DNA from: GCA-2725625 sp964574215
Lineage (GTDB): Bacteria; Pseudomonadota; Alphaproteobacteria; Rhodospirillales; UBA2165
DNA: 64,000 nt
Assembly (NCBI GenBank): GCA_964574215.1
Contig: CAZNLR010000023.1
Location: forward strand, 10,141-74,140
Direction: 5' to 3'
Both the position numbers and the translations under genes were made by a program. Positions within the stretch are counted from its first letter, which is position 1. The number at the start of each line of letters is the position of its first letter. Below, in pieces: positions 44,735 to 52,786 of this stretch. A model generated the notes under the pieces. That model did not search any database, was not told where the DNA came from, and saw only the letters and a program-made list of their open reading frames with translations.

Positions 44735-45838
44735 ATGGCAGATCATACCCAATTGGATCCTGATCGCATTCCTACTTTGGATCAGAACGTAAAAACGGCT
44801 TTTCTTCATTGGTCCCACCGGTTCATCGCCAGTGGCGTTCCCCTCCATGATTTCGAAATGATCACATCGGGGTTGTACGAATGGCGCGATTGGCGGCAGG
44901 CCTGGTCCCGTCAGGGGGCGCTCCATGAAGAACTGGGAAAAGGCGCCCTTGGCCAGGGACGAAACCGCACGGCCGGAGAGCATCTACAGCGGGCCGCCCT
45001 GATGTACCATTTCGGTAAATTTCTGCTGTCCGACGATGATACGCAGATGAAACTAACCCATGATAAGTCTTTGGAATGCCATCGTCTTGCTCTTGCTCAT
45101 CTGGATCCGCCCGGTGAACGGGTGGAAATACCTTTTGAGGATGACCAATCGCTGCCTGGAATTCTGCGGAAGCCTATTGGCGTCGACCGTCCGCCCCTGG
45201 TCATCATGTGTTCCGGACTCGACGCCTGCAAAGAGGAAATGGGTGCTCACGAGACCGGCTATTTAAGCCGGGGTGTCGCCACGCTCGCCTTTGACGGACC
45301 GGGACAGGGCGAAGTGGCGGTCAAGTTGCCGCTGCGTCCCGACTTCAAAACCGCCGTGGCCGCTGTTTTGGACTATGTCCAGAACCGGGCAGACATCAAT
45401 CCCGGCCGCGTCGGCGTCTGGGGTGCGGGTCTGGGAGGACAGTTGGCCGTCCGTGCCGCCATTCTGGATGATCGGATCAGGGCCTGTGTTAGCATTTCCG
45501 GCGCCTTCGACTACGGCACCGAGTTCAATCAAATGCCGTCGTTGTGGCGGGATGTTTTCCGCCATCGCACCCACAGCGCCGACGAGGCGGCGGCGAAAAA
45601 GGCGGCCCAGCAGTTCAATTTGGCATTGGTGGGCGAACGGATCACCTGTCCTCTCCTGGTTTTGGCGGGCGACAGCGATGAAATCACGCCGCCGGAAAAT
45701 AGTGAACAAATCATGTCCCTGGCGGATGGGCTGTCGCGGTTTTTGCTGATCCTGGACGGCGGGCACATGGTCGACAATCGCCGCTACAGTTACGGCGGGC
45801 AGACCTCGGACTGGATGGCGGAAGTATTGACAATTTAG
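44735..45838 (+). CDS. Alpha/beta hydrolase related to 2,6-dihydroxypseudooxynicotine hydrolase, nucleophile Ser replaced
   Basis: A 367-residue protein; ATG at 44735 with GAG upstream is preferred to a TTG at 44693. An N-terminal helical lid of about 130 residues is followed by the hydrolase fold: PPLVIMCSGLDACKEE (oxyanion region), FDGPGQGE, and the elbow VGVWGAGLGGQLAV. In relatives the elbow reads G-x-S-x-G-G; here the Ser position is Gly232 (codon GGT, one base from AGT). The Asp (AGDSDEITPP) and His (GGHMVDNR) of the triad remain. Either this is a non-hydrolytic relative or a base error. It is divergent from the TetR/ligase/Fe-S operon across the palindrome. Confidence 0.85.
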   Translation: MADHTQLDPDRIPTLDQNVKTAFLHWSHRFIASGVPLHDFEMITSGLYEWRDWRQAWSRQGALHEELGKGALGQGRNRTAGEHLQRAALMYHFGKFLLSDDDTQMKLTHDKSLECHRLALAHLDPPGERVEIPFEDDQSLPGILRKPIGVDRPPLVIMCSGLDACKEEMGAHETGYLSRGVATLAFDGPGQGEVAVKLPLRPDFKTAVAAVLDYVQNRADINPGRVGVWGAGLGGQLAVRAAILDDRIRACVSISGAFDYGTEFNQMPSLWRDVFRHRTHSADEAAAKKAAQQFNLALVGERITCPLLVLAGDSDEITPPENSEQIMSLADGLSRFLLILDGGHMVDNRRYSYGGQTSDWMAEVLTI

Positions 45839-45843
45839 ATGTC

Positions 45844-45876
45844 AAAAAAAGGGGCCTGGCGGGAGGCGCCAGGCCC
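45844..45876 (-). terminator. Intrinsic terminator of the CBS-BON gene
   Basis: GGGCCTGGCG (45852-45861) and CGCCAGGCCC (45867-45876) form a perfect 10-bp GC-rich stem. On the minus strand it is followed by seven T's, ending transcription from the gene at 45950. It lies just past the stop of the convergent hydrolase gene. Confidence 0.9.
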
Positions 45877-45949
45877 TATCAGTCTCAGGGAACATGCGTC
45901 AGGCCGGTAGGAAGGCCTGACTGGCGATCAGATCGCCGGAGTGCCGCTC

Positions 45950-46645
45950 CTAGATGTAGTCGGGTGGAGCGGCGGAAACACCTAAATTATTCTCAACGGC
46001 TTTAACGCCGGGAATTCCTTCGGCGGCAAGCTTCAAAGCCTCCCGCGCTTCATCGGATTCAACAAAACCCCAGAAACGGACCACACCCGCATCGACGACC
46101 ACGTTCATTGTCGCCGTGCTGGCCCAGGCGTGTTGATCCAATTCCTTCAAAAGCTTGGTGCGGATTTCCTGATCGCTGGCGTCGACCTTGGGCAGATCGT
46201 TCTCGCCTTTGGCAATCAGCGCTTGGATAATATTGGCGCGGCTGACAATGCCGACCAGGACACCATCCTTAACCACGGGAACCCGCTTGATTTTCCTCTT
46301 TTCCAAAGTTTCGGCAATTTCCGCGACGGAGGTGAATTCGGTCACCGTCGCCACATCGGCGGTCATCACGTCTTTGGCGGTTGAGCCGTGGGATTTGATA
46401 TATTCATCGGGAACGTCACTGGGATCGCCGACCAGGGTCAACCACCAGGAGCGGGGCATTTCATGGTCACCACGGATGCGGTGAACGAGATCGCCTTCGC
46501 TGACGATACCGACCAGCTTGTTTCCGGAATCGACCACCGGCGCTGCACTGATCCGTCGATCAACCAGCATTTTCGCAATTTCGGCAACCGAAGAATCCGG
46601 CGAAACCGTAATGACGTTAGTTGTCATAATATCTTTTGCGAACAT
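45950..46645 (-). CDS. CBS-pair and BON domain protein
   Basis: A 231-residue cytoplasmic protein. Two CBS motifs (about 5-60 and 85-140: VDSGNKLVGIVSEGDLV and KDGVLVGIVSRANII) probably bind an adenine nucleotide. A C-terminal BON domain (about 155-225, VVRFWGFVESDEAREAL) follows. The start is ATG at 46645 with AAGGAGG seven bases upstream; a longer frame to 46675 ignores that site. An FNR-type box is centred 82 bp upstream of the ATG. Such proteins occur in low-oxygen and stress gene sets, in keeping with the neighbours. Confidence 0.9.
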   Translation of the reverse strand: MFAKDIMTTNVITVSPDSSVAEIAKMLVDRRISAAPVVDSGNKLVGIVSEGDLVHRIRGDHEMPRSWWLTLVGDPSDVPDEYIKSHGSTAKDVMTADVATVTEFTSVAEIAETLEKRKIKRVPVVKDGVLVGIVSRANIIQALIAKGENDLPKVDASDQEIRTKLLKELDQHAWASTATMNVVVDAGVVRFWGFVESDEAREALKLAAEGIPGVKAVENNLGVSAAPPDYI

Positions 46646-46719
46646 CGTACCCTCCTTTGTTTCAGGGTCTGCCAATTAATCAAGCATCGCTAAAATGTCA
46701 TAAAAATCAATCAATTGCA

Positions 46720-46733
46720 TTGATCAGCATCAA
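46720..46733. promoter_or_regulatory. FNR-type box upstream of the CBS-BON gene
   Basis: TTGATCAGCATCAA is an exact match to TTGAT-N4-ATCAA. Its centre is about 82 bp before the start codon of the minus-strand CBS-BON gene. Confidence 0.75.
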
Positions 46734-46749
46734 ATTTGACCGAATATAC

Positions 46750-47037
46750 CTAGCCGTTTGCGACGGATCCTTTTGACTGCAAAAGCTGCCCGACTTCTTT
46801 TTGTATGAGTTGCCAGCGCGCACGTCCTTGATAATCGCCGGCCTGAAGCAGCTCAGTGGCGCGAATCCCAGCTTCGTCGATAGCGTCGTCGCCAAAGCGT
46901 TCGACGAACTTGACCGCAGCCGCGTGGATGCCGGTCATATCCGTCACATCGCTTTGAGATTTCGGATGATCGGCAGGCTGCCGTACTGCTGTAGAACGAC
47001 TTAAAAACCTAGAATTGGGGCGATTTGCGTGCGACAT
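46750..47037 (-). CDS. Small hypothetical protein
   Basis: A 95-residue protein from ATG at 47037; an in-frame TTG at 47046 would add three residues. The first 40 residues are low in structure. The rest is one predicted helical unit (KFVERFGDDAIDEAGIRATELL, GDYQGRARWQLIQKEVGQLL), similar in pattern to small alphaproteobacterial proteins of unknown role. An FNR-type box is centred about 68 bp upstream, and it is divergent from the FNR-family regulator gene. Confidence 0.68.
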   Translation of the reverse strand: MSHANRPNSRFLSRSTAVRQPADHPKSQSDVTDMTGIHAAAVKFVERFGDDAIDEAGIRATELLQAGDYQGRARWQLIQKEVGQLLQSKGSVANG

Positions 47038-47098
47038 TATACTCAATAACCGTTTGCGAAAGAGTGGCTGATTTTATAGGTTCCAACGCGTTTAAAAA

Positions 47099-47112
47099 TT
47101 GACGTTGGTCAA
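47099..47112. promoter_or_regulatory. FNR-type box between the small gene and the FNR-family regulator
   Basis: TTGACGTTGGTCAA is a perfect inverted repeat of the TTGAC-N4-GTCAA form. It can serve the minus-strand small gene (about 68 bp away), the plus-strand regulator (about 92-98 bp from its likely start), or both. Confidence 0.75.
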
Positions 47113-47196
47113 ACGAATCACCACATTTGTCCATAAGGGCAATAATTTGAGCCCCGGTAACAAAAATGTGATCGGCGGATCTTAGGGAACGGAACG

Positions 47197-47904
47197 ATAA
47201 GCCTGAATTGTTTTAACTGTCAGGTCCAGGACAAGACTGAATGGTGCGTTCTAAGCGAGGACGAGCTAAAGCAACTTGATCAGGGACGGGTGACCAAAGA
47301 ATACCTTCCTGGGGAAGTCATCTTTCACGAGGGCGACTCTTGTAGAGGCGTCTATTGCCTCGAATCAGGGTTGATCGGCGTCCGCAAGACCGATTCCGAA
47401 GGCAATTCCGTTCTTCTGTATTTGGTGGGTCCGGGCGACGTTTTAGGCTATCGTGCGCTATTGGCGGGTGAAGATTACCGGGCCAGTGCAGAGGCGTTGG
47501 AACCCACCCGCATTTGCCAAATTGACGCTACCACGGTGCGGACTCTGCTGGAGAAAAGTCCGGCGCTGGGTCTCAGGTATCTCAAACGCGTCTCTACCAG
47601 TCTGGGCAATGCGGAAGAGAAAATTCTGCACAACGCGACCTTGTCCGTGCGCGCCCGTTTTGCTCATTTGTTGCTGGTCCTGATGGATAAATACGGTGAG
47701 AAAAAGACCTCTGGGGAAACCGATTTCGAACTTCCTCTTTCCAGGCATGATCTGGCGGCGATGATCGGTACGACGCCGGAATCCATGTCCCGCACCATTC
47801 GCAAGATGGAAACCGACGGCGTGGCCCGCTTTTCCGGACGCACTGTCCACATTCCCGATATCGAATCCCTTATTCAGGAATTCGAACCCGATCATTTCGT
47901 ATAG
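47197..47904 (+). CDS. FNR/CRP-family transcriptional regulator with Cys-rich N-terminus
   Basis: From the GTG at 47290 the frame gives 204 residues with the cyclic-nucleotide-type domain. The C-terminal HTH reads LPLSRHDLAAMIGTTPESMSRTIRK, where the E..SR pattern is that of FNR proteins that read TTGA half sites. The same frame is open upstream to 47161 and reads SLNCFNCQVQDKTEWCVLSEDEL, a family-like N-terminus with three Cys (Cys-x2-Cys-x8-Cys). No ATG, GTG or TTG lies there; ATA 47197 or CTG 47203 are the only near-start codons, with AGGGAACGG upstream. The start given is therefore tentative. Confidence 0.8.
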   Translation: MSLNCFNCQVQDKTEWCVLSEDELKQLDQGRVTKEYLPGEVIFHEGDSCRGVYCLESGLIGVRKTDSEGNSVLLYLVGPGDVLGYRALLAGEDYRASAEALEPTRICQIDATTVRTLLEKSPALGLRYLKRVSTSLGNAEEKILHNATLSVRARFAHLLLVLMDKYGEKKTSGETDFELPLSRHDLAAMIGTTPESMSRTIRKMETDGVARFSGRTVHIPDIESLIQEFEPDHFV

Positions 47905-47911
47905 AATATTT

Positions 47912-47936
47912 CGCCCGGCGCTTGAGGGGCGATAAA
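47912..47936. repeat. Solo end of the palindromic element
   Basis: CGCCCGGCGCTTGAGGGGCG followed by ATAAA matches the right terminus of element copy 1 (3211-3236) with only two differences. With the following GCCCC and T run it forms a terminator-like hairpin (GGGGC/GCCCC) at the end of the regulator gene. Confidence 0.65.
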
Positions 47937-47965
47937 AAGGCCCCGGTCCCTTTTTTTCTTAATAC

Positions 47966-48796
47966 CTAGTGCGCCATTAGCACCGGCATGGTCATATGCT
48001 CCAGCATATGAGCCGTGACCCCGCCCAGCACCAGTTCCCGCCAGCGGGAATGGCCGTAAGCGCCCATGACAAAAAGATCGATGCCTTTGTCAGATGCCCG
48101 TGACAGCAAAATATCGGCGATGCCGATATCGTTTACCGTAATCGATTGGGCCTCGGTATTAATGTCATGACGGGCTAGGTGCAGGCTGATATCGGCGGAC
48201 GGCGTTTCACCATGGTCGCCGTTGCCGTTCGGATTGACGGCAATAATATCCACATTCTTGGCTTTGGAGATCAGCGGGAGTGAATCATGAACCGCCCGGG
48301 CGGCCTGGGCGCTGCCGTCCCATCCGACCATCACCCGTTTCCCAAGAGTTTCGACTTTGCCTGCATAGGGAATTACCAAGACAGGCCGTCCCGAGGTCAT
48401 AATGATACCGTCGGGAAGATCGCCGAAATCCTCATCGTTATTGGGATCGCGCTGACCCAGCACCACCAGGTCGTTATAACGTGAATTCATGCGGATGATG
48501 TCCAACGCCAGACCTTCTTCACATCGCCATTCATTGGCGATTTCGTGCTGATCGGCAGTTTTACGAAAATTTTTTTCCGCTTCGACCGACCGTTCTTCGG
48601 CGTCTTTCTCCTGTTGTTCCAAATATTCCGTCGGCAGTTGGCCGAAATCCTGAAGTGGCGGAATATGAGGGCCGCTGATAACATAGATGCCCGTTAAATG
48701 CGCGTCATGCTGACGCGCCAATCGCGCGGCGGCGTCCACACGGATATTGCTTTGTGCAGTCGAATCCACGTGGACCAGGATATCCTTCAGTCCCAT
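47966..48796 (-). CDS. Universal stress protein, two Usp domains
   Basis: A 276-residue tandem UspA protein. Domain 1 (1-140) begins GLKDILVHVDST. Domain 2 (about 150-276) contains GWDGSAQAARAVHDSL and ends with the ATP-binding GAYGHSRWRELVLGG pattern (G-x2-G-x9-G). The start ATG at 48796 has GGAGG ten bases upstream; the longer frame to 48892 includes promoter sequence. An FNR-type box is centred 90 bp upstream. It likely supports survival under low oxygen or starvation. Confidence 0.92.
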   Translation of the reverse strand: MGLKDILVHVDSTAQSNIRVDAAARLARQHDAHLTGIYVISGPHIPPLQDFGQLPTEYLEQQEKDAEERSVEAEKNFRKTADQHEIANEWRCEEGLALDIIRMNSRYNDLVVLGQRDPNNDEDFGDLPDGIIMTSGRPVLVIPYAGKVETLGKRVMVGWDGSAQAARAVHDSLPLISKAKNVDIIAVNPNGNGDHGETPSADISLHLARHDINTEAQSITVNDIGIADILLSRASDKGIDLFVMGAYGHSRWRELVLGGVTAHMLEHMTMPVLMAH

Positions 48797-48878
48797 TACG
48801 TCATTACCTCCGGTTTTATCGGGGTATCCCCGGTAAGTTGTTTGATCCCATTTTTCATCAAATCGGTCACTTACCGCA

Positions 48879-48892
48879 TTGACGAATGTCAA
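48879..48892. promoter_or_regulatory. FNR-type box upstream of the universal stress protein gene
   Basis: TTGACGAATGTCAA, a perfect inverted repeat of the TTGAC-N4-GTCAA form, centred 90 bp before the Usp start codon. It overlaps no coding sequence once the shorter Usp start is used. Confidence 0.75.
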
Positions 48893-48895
48893 GGA

Positions 48896-50167
48896 TCACA
48901 ATCCCGTTAGATCGGCGAGAACCAGCACGGCGAAAAAGGCGCTCACCACCATTCCCGCCACGGGAACCCAGATCGGGTACCGCACGCCGTCATCCGCCGA
49001 CCGTTTCTCTTCCGCCGCACCTTCCGTCCGGTCCCGTCTTTTAAGGCGAATGAGCGATGCATTTACCAGGGCGGCGATGATCAAAATGATCAGCGACGTG
49101 GACTGCGCCAAAATTTCAATGTTGAACACCAAGGCAAGAAATGCCACCAGCGCAACGATCCAGAACGTTGCATTGACCGGCGTTCTGGTTCTGGGATGAA
49201 CCCGCCCAAAGGCGGACGGCAGCCATTTCTGTTTGCTCAGACCGTAGAGGACCCGGGACGCCATGATGACTTGGATCAGGGCACCATTGAGAACCGCCAA
49301 TATGCTGATCAGGCTGATCAGCGCCGGACTGGAGCCGGTCTTGCGTTCGAAAATCAGCGCCAGGGGCGCGTCGCTACGGCCCAGTTCCGCCGGCGGAACT
49401 GCCAGCACTGCGACCAAGGCGACGACGAAATAGATGAATGTGGTGACCACCAGAGTGATGATGATGGCGATGGGCAGCACCCGCCTGACATTTTTGACTT
49501 CTTCGGCGACGTTGACCATGTCTTCAAAGCCGATAAAGGCATAAAAGGCGAGAAAGGACCCACTGAGAATGCCCGCCCAAATCGCACCGCTGAAGCCGGG
49601 TGTCAGGTCATCCATTCGGTCGGGCAAATCGGCCAGGGCATCCCCGCCCACAATGACGATCAAAACCAGACCCCCGATCTCGACAATGGTGACAATCGCC
49701 GCGACGGCAACCGATTCGCCGATCCCCCAAGCCGCCACCAACCCGAGAGCCAAAGCGATGCAAAGGATGGCTATCCAGTCGGGCAGGGGCAGAAAGATTT
49801 GGAAATAGCCGACGAACCCGTTGGCCAGGGCGGCTGACGAGATAACACCGTTGAAGACCACCAGGAGACCAACCAGCAGAGCGAGGTTTTTTATGCCCAA
49901 ACCTTTTTCCACATAGACGGCTTCTCCGGCGCTTTGGGGATACCGGCTCGACAATTCGGCGAAGGTAAATGCCGTAAACGCCGTCATTAAAGCGGCCACG
50001 ACGAAGGATAGCGGTGCATGCATGCCGGCGCGGCCGGCGACGTGCCCAATCAGCACATAAATGCCGCCACCGATGGTGGTGCCCAAACCATAAAGGGTTA
50101 TCAACGGCAGACCGAGCGACCGTTTTAGTTTTGTCTGGTTATTGGTTTCTGCGTTCGTACGATCCAT
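48896..50167 (-). CDS. APC-family amino acid permease
   Basis: A 423-residue inner-membrane transporter with about 12 helices. The start of the fold, LGLPLITLYGLGTTIGGGIYVLIG, has the APC helix-1 glycine motif, and FYAFIGFEDMVNVAEEVKN is the conserved helix 6-7 segment. I prefer ATG at 50167; a TTG at 50212 would add 15 polar residues. The substrate is unknown (amino acid or polyamine). It is divergent from the formate/nitrite transporter. Confidence 0.9.
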   Translation of the reverse strand: MDRTNAETNNQTKLKRSLGLPLITLYGLGTTIGGGIYVLIGHVAGRAGMHAPLSFVVAALMTAFTAFTFAELSSRYPQSAGEAVYVEKGLGIKNLALLVGLLVVFNGVISSAALANGFVGYFQIFLPLPDWIAILCIALALGLVAAWGIGESVAVAAIVTIVEIGGLVLIVIVGGDALADLPDRMDDLTPGFSGAIWAGILSGSFLAFYAFIGFEDMVNVAEEVKNVRRVLPIAIIITLVVTTFIYFVVALVAVLAVPPAELGRSDAPLALIFERKTGSSPALISLISILAVLNGALIQVIMASRVLYGLSKQKWLPSAFGRVHPRTRTPVNATFWIVALVAFLALVFNIEILAQSTSLIILIIAALVNASLIRLKRRDRTEGAAEEKRSADDGVRYPIWVPVAGMVVSAFFAVLVLADLTGL

Positions 50168-50350
50168 GCGTTCCGCCGCATCGCTATTGCAGAAATTGTA
50201 ACGGCTATCCAAAAAGACAGACTGCCTGATTGTCTGTCAACAGTCAACCTCTTTTAACCCGCCAGCGCCATGATGGCGGTCAATGCATTCATGACCCAAA
50301 AAGGAGTATTACGGGTACTGTTCGATCTATCGTTCGACAAAGGATTGGAT

Positions 50351-51154
50351 ATGGTGGAGCAAAACAGTTTCGATGCGTATGCCCCGGCGGAAATAGCCGC
50401 CCGGGTCGAAGCGGCCGGCGTTACCAAAGCCCGCATGCCGGTATTGCAGACGGTTGTTTTGGCGATTCTTGCCGGCGCTTATATCGCTTTCGGCGCGATG
50501 TTTTTCACCCTGGTAATTACCGACAGCGGTCTCGGTTTCGGGCCGCAACGGCTGCTGGGCGGTGTTGCCTTCTCGCTGGGACTCATCCTGGTCGTGGTCG
50601 GCGGCGCCGAACTGTTTACCGGCAACAATCTGATCGTTATGGGCTGGGCGGACCGGAAAATTTCAACGGCGCAACTGTTAAGAAACTGGTCACTGGTCTA
50701 CGTCGGAAATTTCATCGGCTCCATCGCCATGGTCTTGCTGGTATTTTGGACGGGCATTTTGGACCTCGGCGGCGGGGGCGTGGCCAAAACGGCCATGACC
50801 ATCGCCCAAGGCAAAGTGGCCTTGCCGTTTACCGAGGCCTTTGTCCGCGGTGTCCTGTGTAATGTCCTGGTGTGTCTCGCCGTCTGGCTGTGCTTCGCCG
50901 CCCATACGGTTACCAGCAAAATACTGGCCATTATTTTTCCCATATCGGCTTTCGTCGCCCTGGGTTTCGAGCACTCGGTGGCCAATATGTACTTGATACC
51001 GGCTGGCTGGCTGGCCGGATCGGCAGATGTGACGTTAGCGGGATTTATTAACAATCTGATTCCCGTGACATTAGGCAATATCGTAGGTGGCGGTGCATTG
51101 GTCGCCGCCGTTTACTGGATTGTTTATTTGCGTGGGAAGAAGAATGAACAGTGA
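50351..51154 (+). CDS. Formate/nitrite transporter family protein
   Basis: A 267-residue pentameric channel-type protein with six membrane helices. FGAMFFTLV, LVVVGGAELFTGNNLIVMGW and GNFIGSIAM are the FocA/NirC signature segments. ATG at 50351 with AAGGA upstream gives MVEQNSFDAYAP, the expected N-terminus; a longer frame to 50270 is less likely. Whether it carries formate, nitrite or hydrosulfide cannot be told. Its neighbours suggest a role in anaerobic metabolism. Confidence 0.92.
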   Translation: MVEQNSFDAYAPAEIAARVEAAGVTKARMPVLQTVVLAILAGAYIAFGAMFFTLVITDSGLGFGPQRLLGGVAFSLGLILVVVGGAELFTGNNLIVMGWADRKISTAQLLRNWSLVYVGNFIGSIAMVLLVFWTGILDLGGGGVAKTAMTIAQGKVALPFTEAFVRGVLCNVLVCLAVWLCFAAHTVTSKILAIIFPISAFVALGFEHSVANMYLIPAGWLAGSADVTLAGFINNLIPVTLGNIVGGGALVAAVYWIVYLRGKKNEQ

Positions 51155-51181
51155 TAAAAATCCCCAATCGCGGTGGCGGCG

Positions 51182-52786
51182 ATGAGCCAGGCTGAAACGT
51201 TGAGCAAAACCGACAACCCGATCAATCAGGAAGACATTATCCGGTTTCTATCGGACGCCGGTGCCTATGGGCCGGCGTTAGGGTCTTCCGACGGGATCGA
51301 ACAGATCCATACCCATATTTCGACGATTTTCCTGGTCGGCGGCCGGGCGTTTAAACTCAAACACGACGTTGAGTTTCCTTATCTGGACTTCACCAGTTTG
51401 GAAAAACGCCGTCGCGCCTGCGAAAAGGAAGTGGCTTTAAACCGGCGGACGGCGCCGGACCTGTATCTCGGATTGCGCCGGGTGGTGCGCGATACAAACG
51501 GAGGATTGTCCATCCGGGATTCAGGCGCCGGCGGCGACGATGACGGCGATGAAACGGTGGAATGGCTGATTGAAATGCAGCGCTTCGATCAGGACCTGTT
51601 GTTCGACCGTCTGGCTGACATAGACCGGTTGACCCGCCGGCTCATGGAGGAACTGGCGGTCTCGATCTATCATTTTCACGAGGACGCAAAAGTGGACCGG
51701 GGCCGCGGCGGCGGTGCGGCCATGGCGGCAATCATCGAAAACAATGCGGCCAGCTTCGACCGGTTCGACGGCGGCTTGTTTGACCGGGATAATATCGAAT
51801 CCCTGAACCGGGAAAGCCGCCGACGGATAGAGACGTTGGGGGCCCTTTTCGATAAGCGGCGCGACAGTGGAATGGTCCGGCACTGCCACGGCGACCTCCA
51901 TCTCCGCAATATCGTACTGATCAACGACCATCCGACATTGTTCGATGCCATCGAATTCTCGGAGGATTTCTCGGTTATCGATGTCGCCTACGATCTCGCG
52001 TTTTTGCTCATGGATTTGGAACACCGGGGATACCGCAAACGGGCCAACAATTTGCTCAACAGGTATTTGGACCTCAGCGGCGATATCGAATTGCTGACGA
52101 TTCTCCCCTTGATGCTGTCTATGCGCGCCGCCATCCGCGCCCATGTTGCGGCCGCGGCGATTGCCGGCGGCGCCGATGGGTCGATTGGCGCCAAGACGGA
52201 AGCCAGAGAGTATCTGGATCTGGCCCTCGAGCTTTTAACGCCGGTGCCGCTTCGGCTGGTTGCCATTGGCGGGCTGTCGGGAACGGGTAAATCTAAATTG
52301 GCCAGGTATCTGGCGCCGTTGATGGGTGCTGCCCCGGGGGCCGCCGTGATCAGAAGCGATGCTGTTCGCAAACGCTGCTTCGGCGCACCGCTGGATAAAA
52401 AACTGCCGCCGGAAGGGTATAGCCGGGAGGTGAGCGAGCGAACCTATGATACCGTAATTGAGAACGTCCGTACGGCCCTTCGCGCCGGTCATTGCGTCAT
52501 TGCCGACGCCGTATTTTCAAAACCAGCCGAACGACAGGCTCTGGGTCAGATCGCTGAAGAGGAGGGCGTGCCCTTTGAAGGGTTGTGGCTTGACGTACCA
52601 CTGGAAAAACGTGAAGAACGGGTGACGAACCGCACCAACAACATATCAGACGCCACCGTTGACGTTGTTCGGCAACAGGCGGAATATGATGTGGGCCCGC
52701 TTTACTGGCGGCAAATCGACGCCTCGGGTTCACGAAAGAAAACCAGGAAAACAGCCGTAACTATCCTGGGGTTGGGAGAAAAATGA
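51182..52786 (+). CDS. Phosphotransferase and P-loop kinase fusion protein
   Basis: About 534 residues. The first 330 form an aminoglycoside-phosphotransferase-like kinase, with VGGRAFKLKHDVEFPYLDF (ATP Lys), catalytic loop RHCHGDLHLRNIVL and LFDAIEFSEDFSVIDVAYD (metal Asp). The last 180 form a P-loop kinase with Walker A IGGLSGTGKSKLAR. This fusion is common in proteobacteria beside stress and respiratory genes, but its substrate is not known. ATG at 51182 or GTG at 51173 are both possible starts. Its stop overlaps the cytochrome gene start. Confidence 0.88.
   Translation: MSQAETLSKTDNPINQEDIIRFLSDAGAYGPALGSSDGIEQIHTHISTIFLVGGRAFKLKHDVEFPYLDFTSLEKRRRACEKEVALNRRTAPDLYLGLRRVVRDTNGGLSIRDSGAGGDDDGDETVEWLIEMQRFDQDLLFDRLADIDRLTRRLMEELAVSIYHFHEDAKVDRGRGGGAAMAAIIENNAASFDRFDGGLFDRDNIESLNRESRRRIETLGALFDKRRDSGMVRHCHGDLHLRNIVLINDHPTLFDAIEFSEDFSVIDVAYDLAFLLMDLEHRGYRKRANNLLNRYLDLSGDIELLTILPLMLSMRAAIRAHVAAAAIAGGADGSIGAKTEAREYLDLALELLTPVPLRLVAIGGLSGTGKSKLARYLAPLMGAAPGAAVIRSDAVRKRCFGAPLDKKLPPEGYSREVSERTYDTVIENVRTALRAGHCVIADAVFSKPAERQALGQIAEEEGVPFEGLWLDVPLEKREERVTNRTNNISDATVDVVRQQAEYDVGPLYWRQIDASGSRKKTRKTAVTILGLGEK

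Noticed and set aside
48841..48862. TTTGATCCC to ATCAAA inverted repeat as a fourth FNR box
   Set aside because: The half sites are ten bases apart instead of four; the nearby TTGACGAATGTCAA is the proper site.
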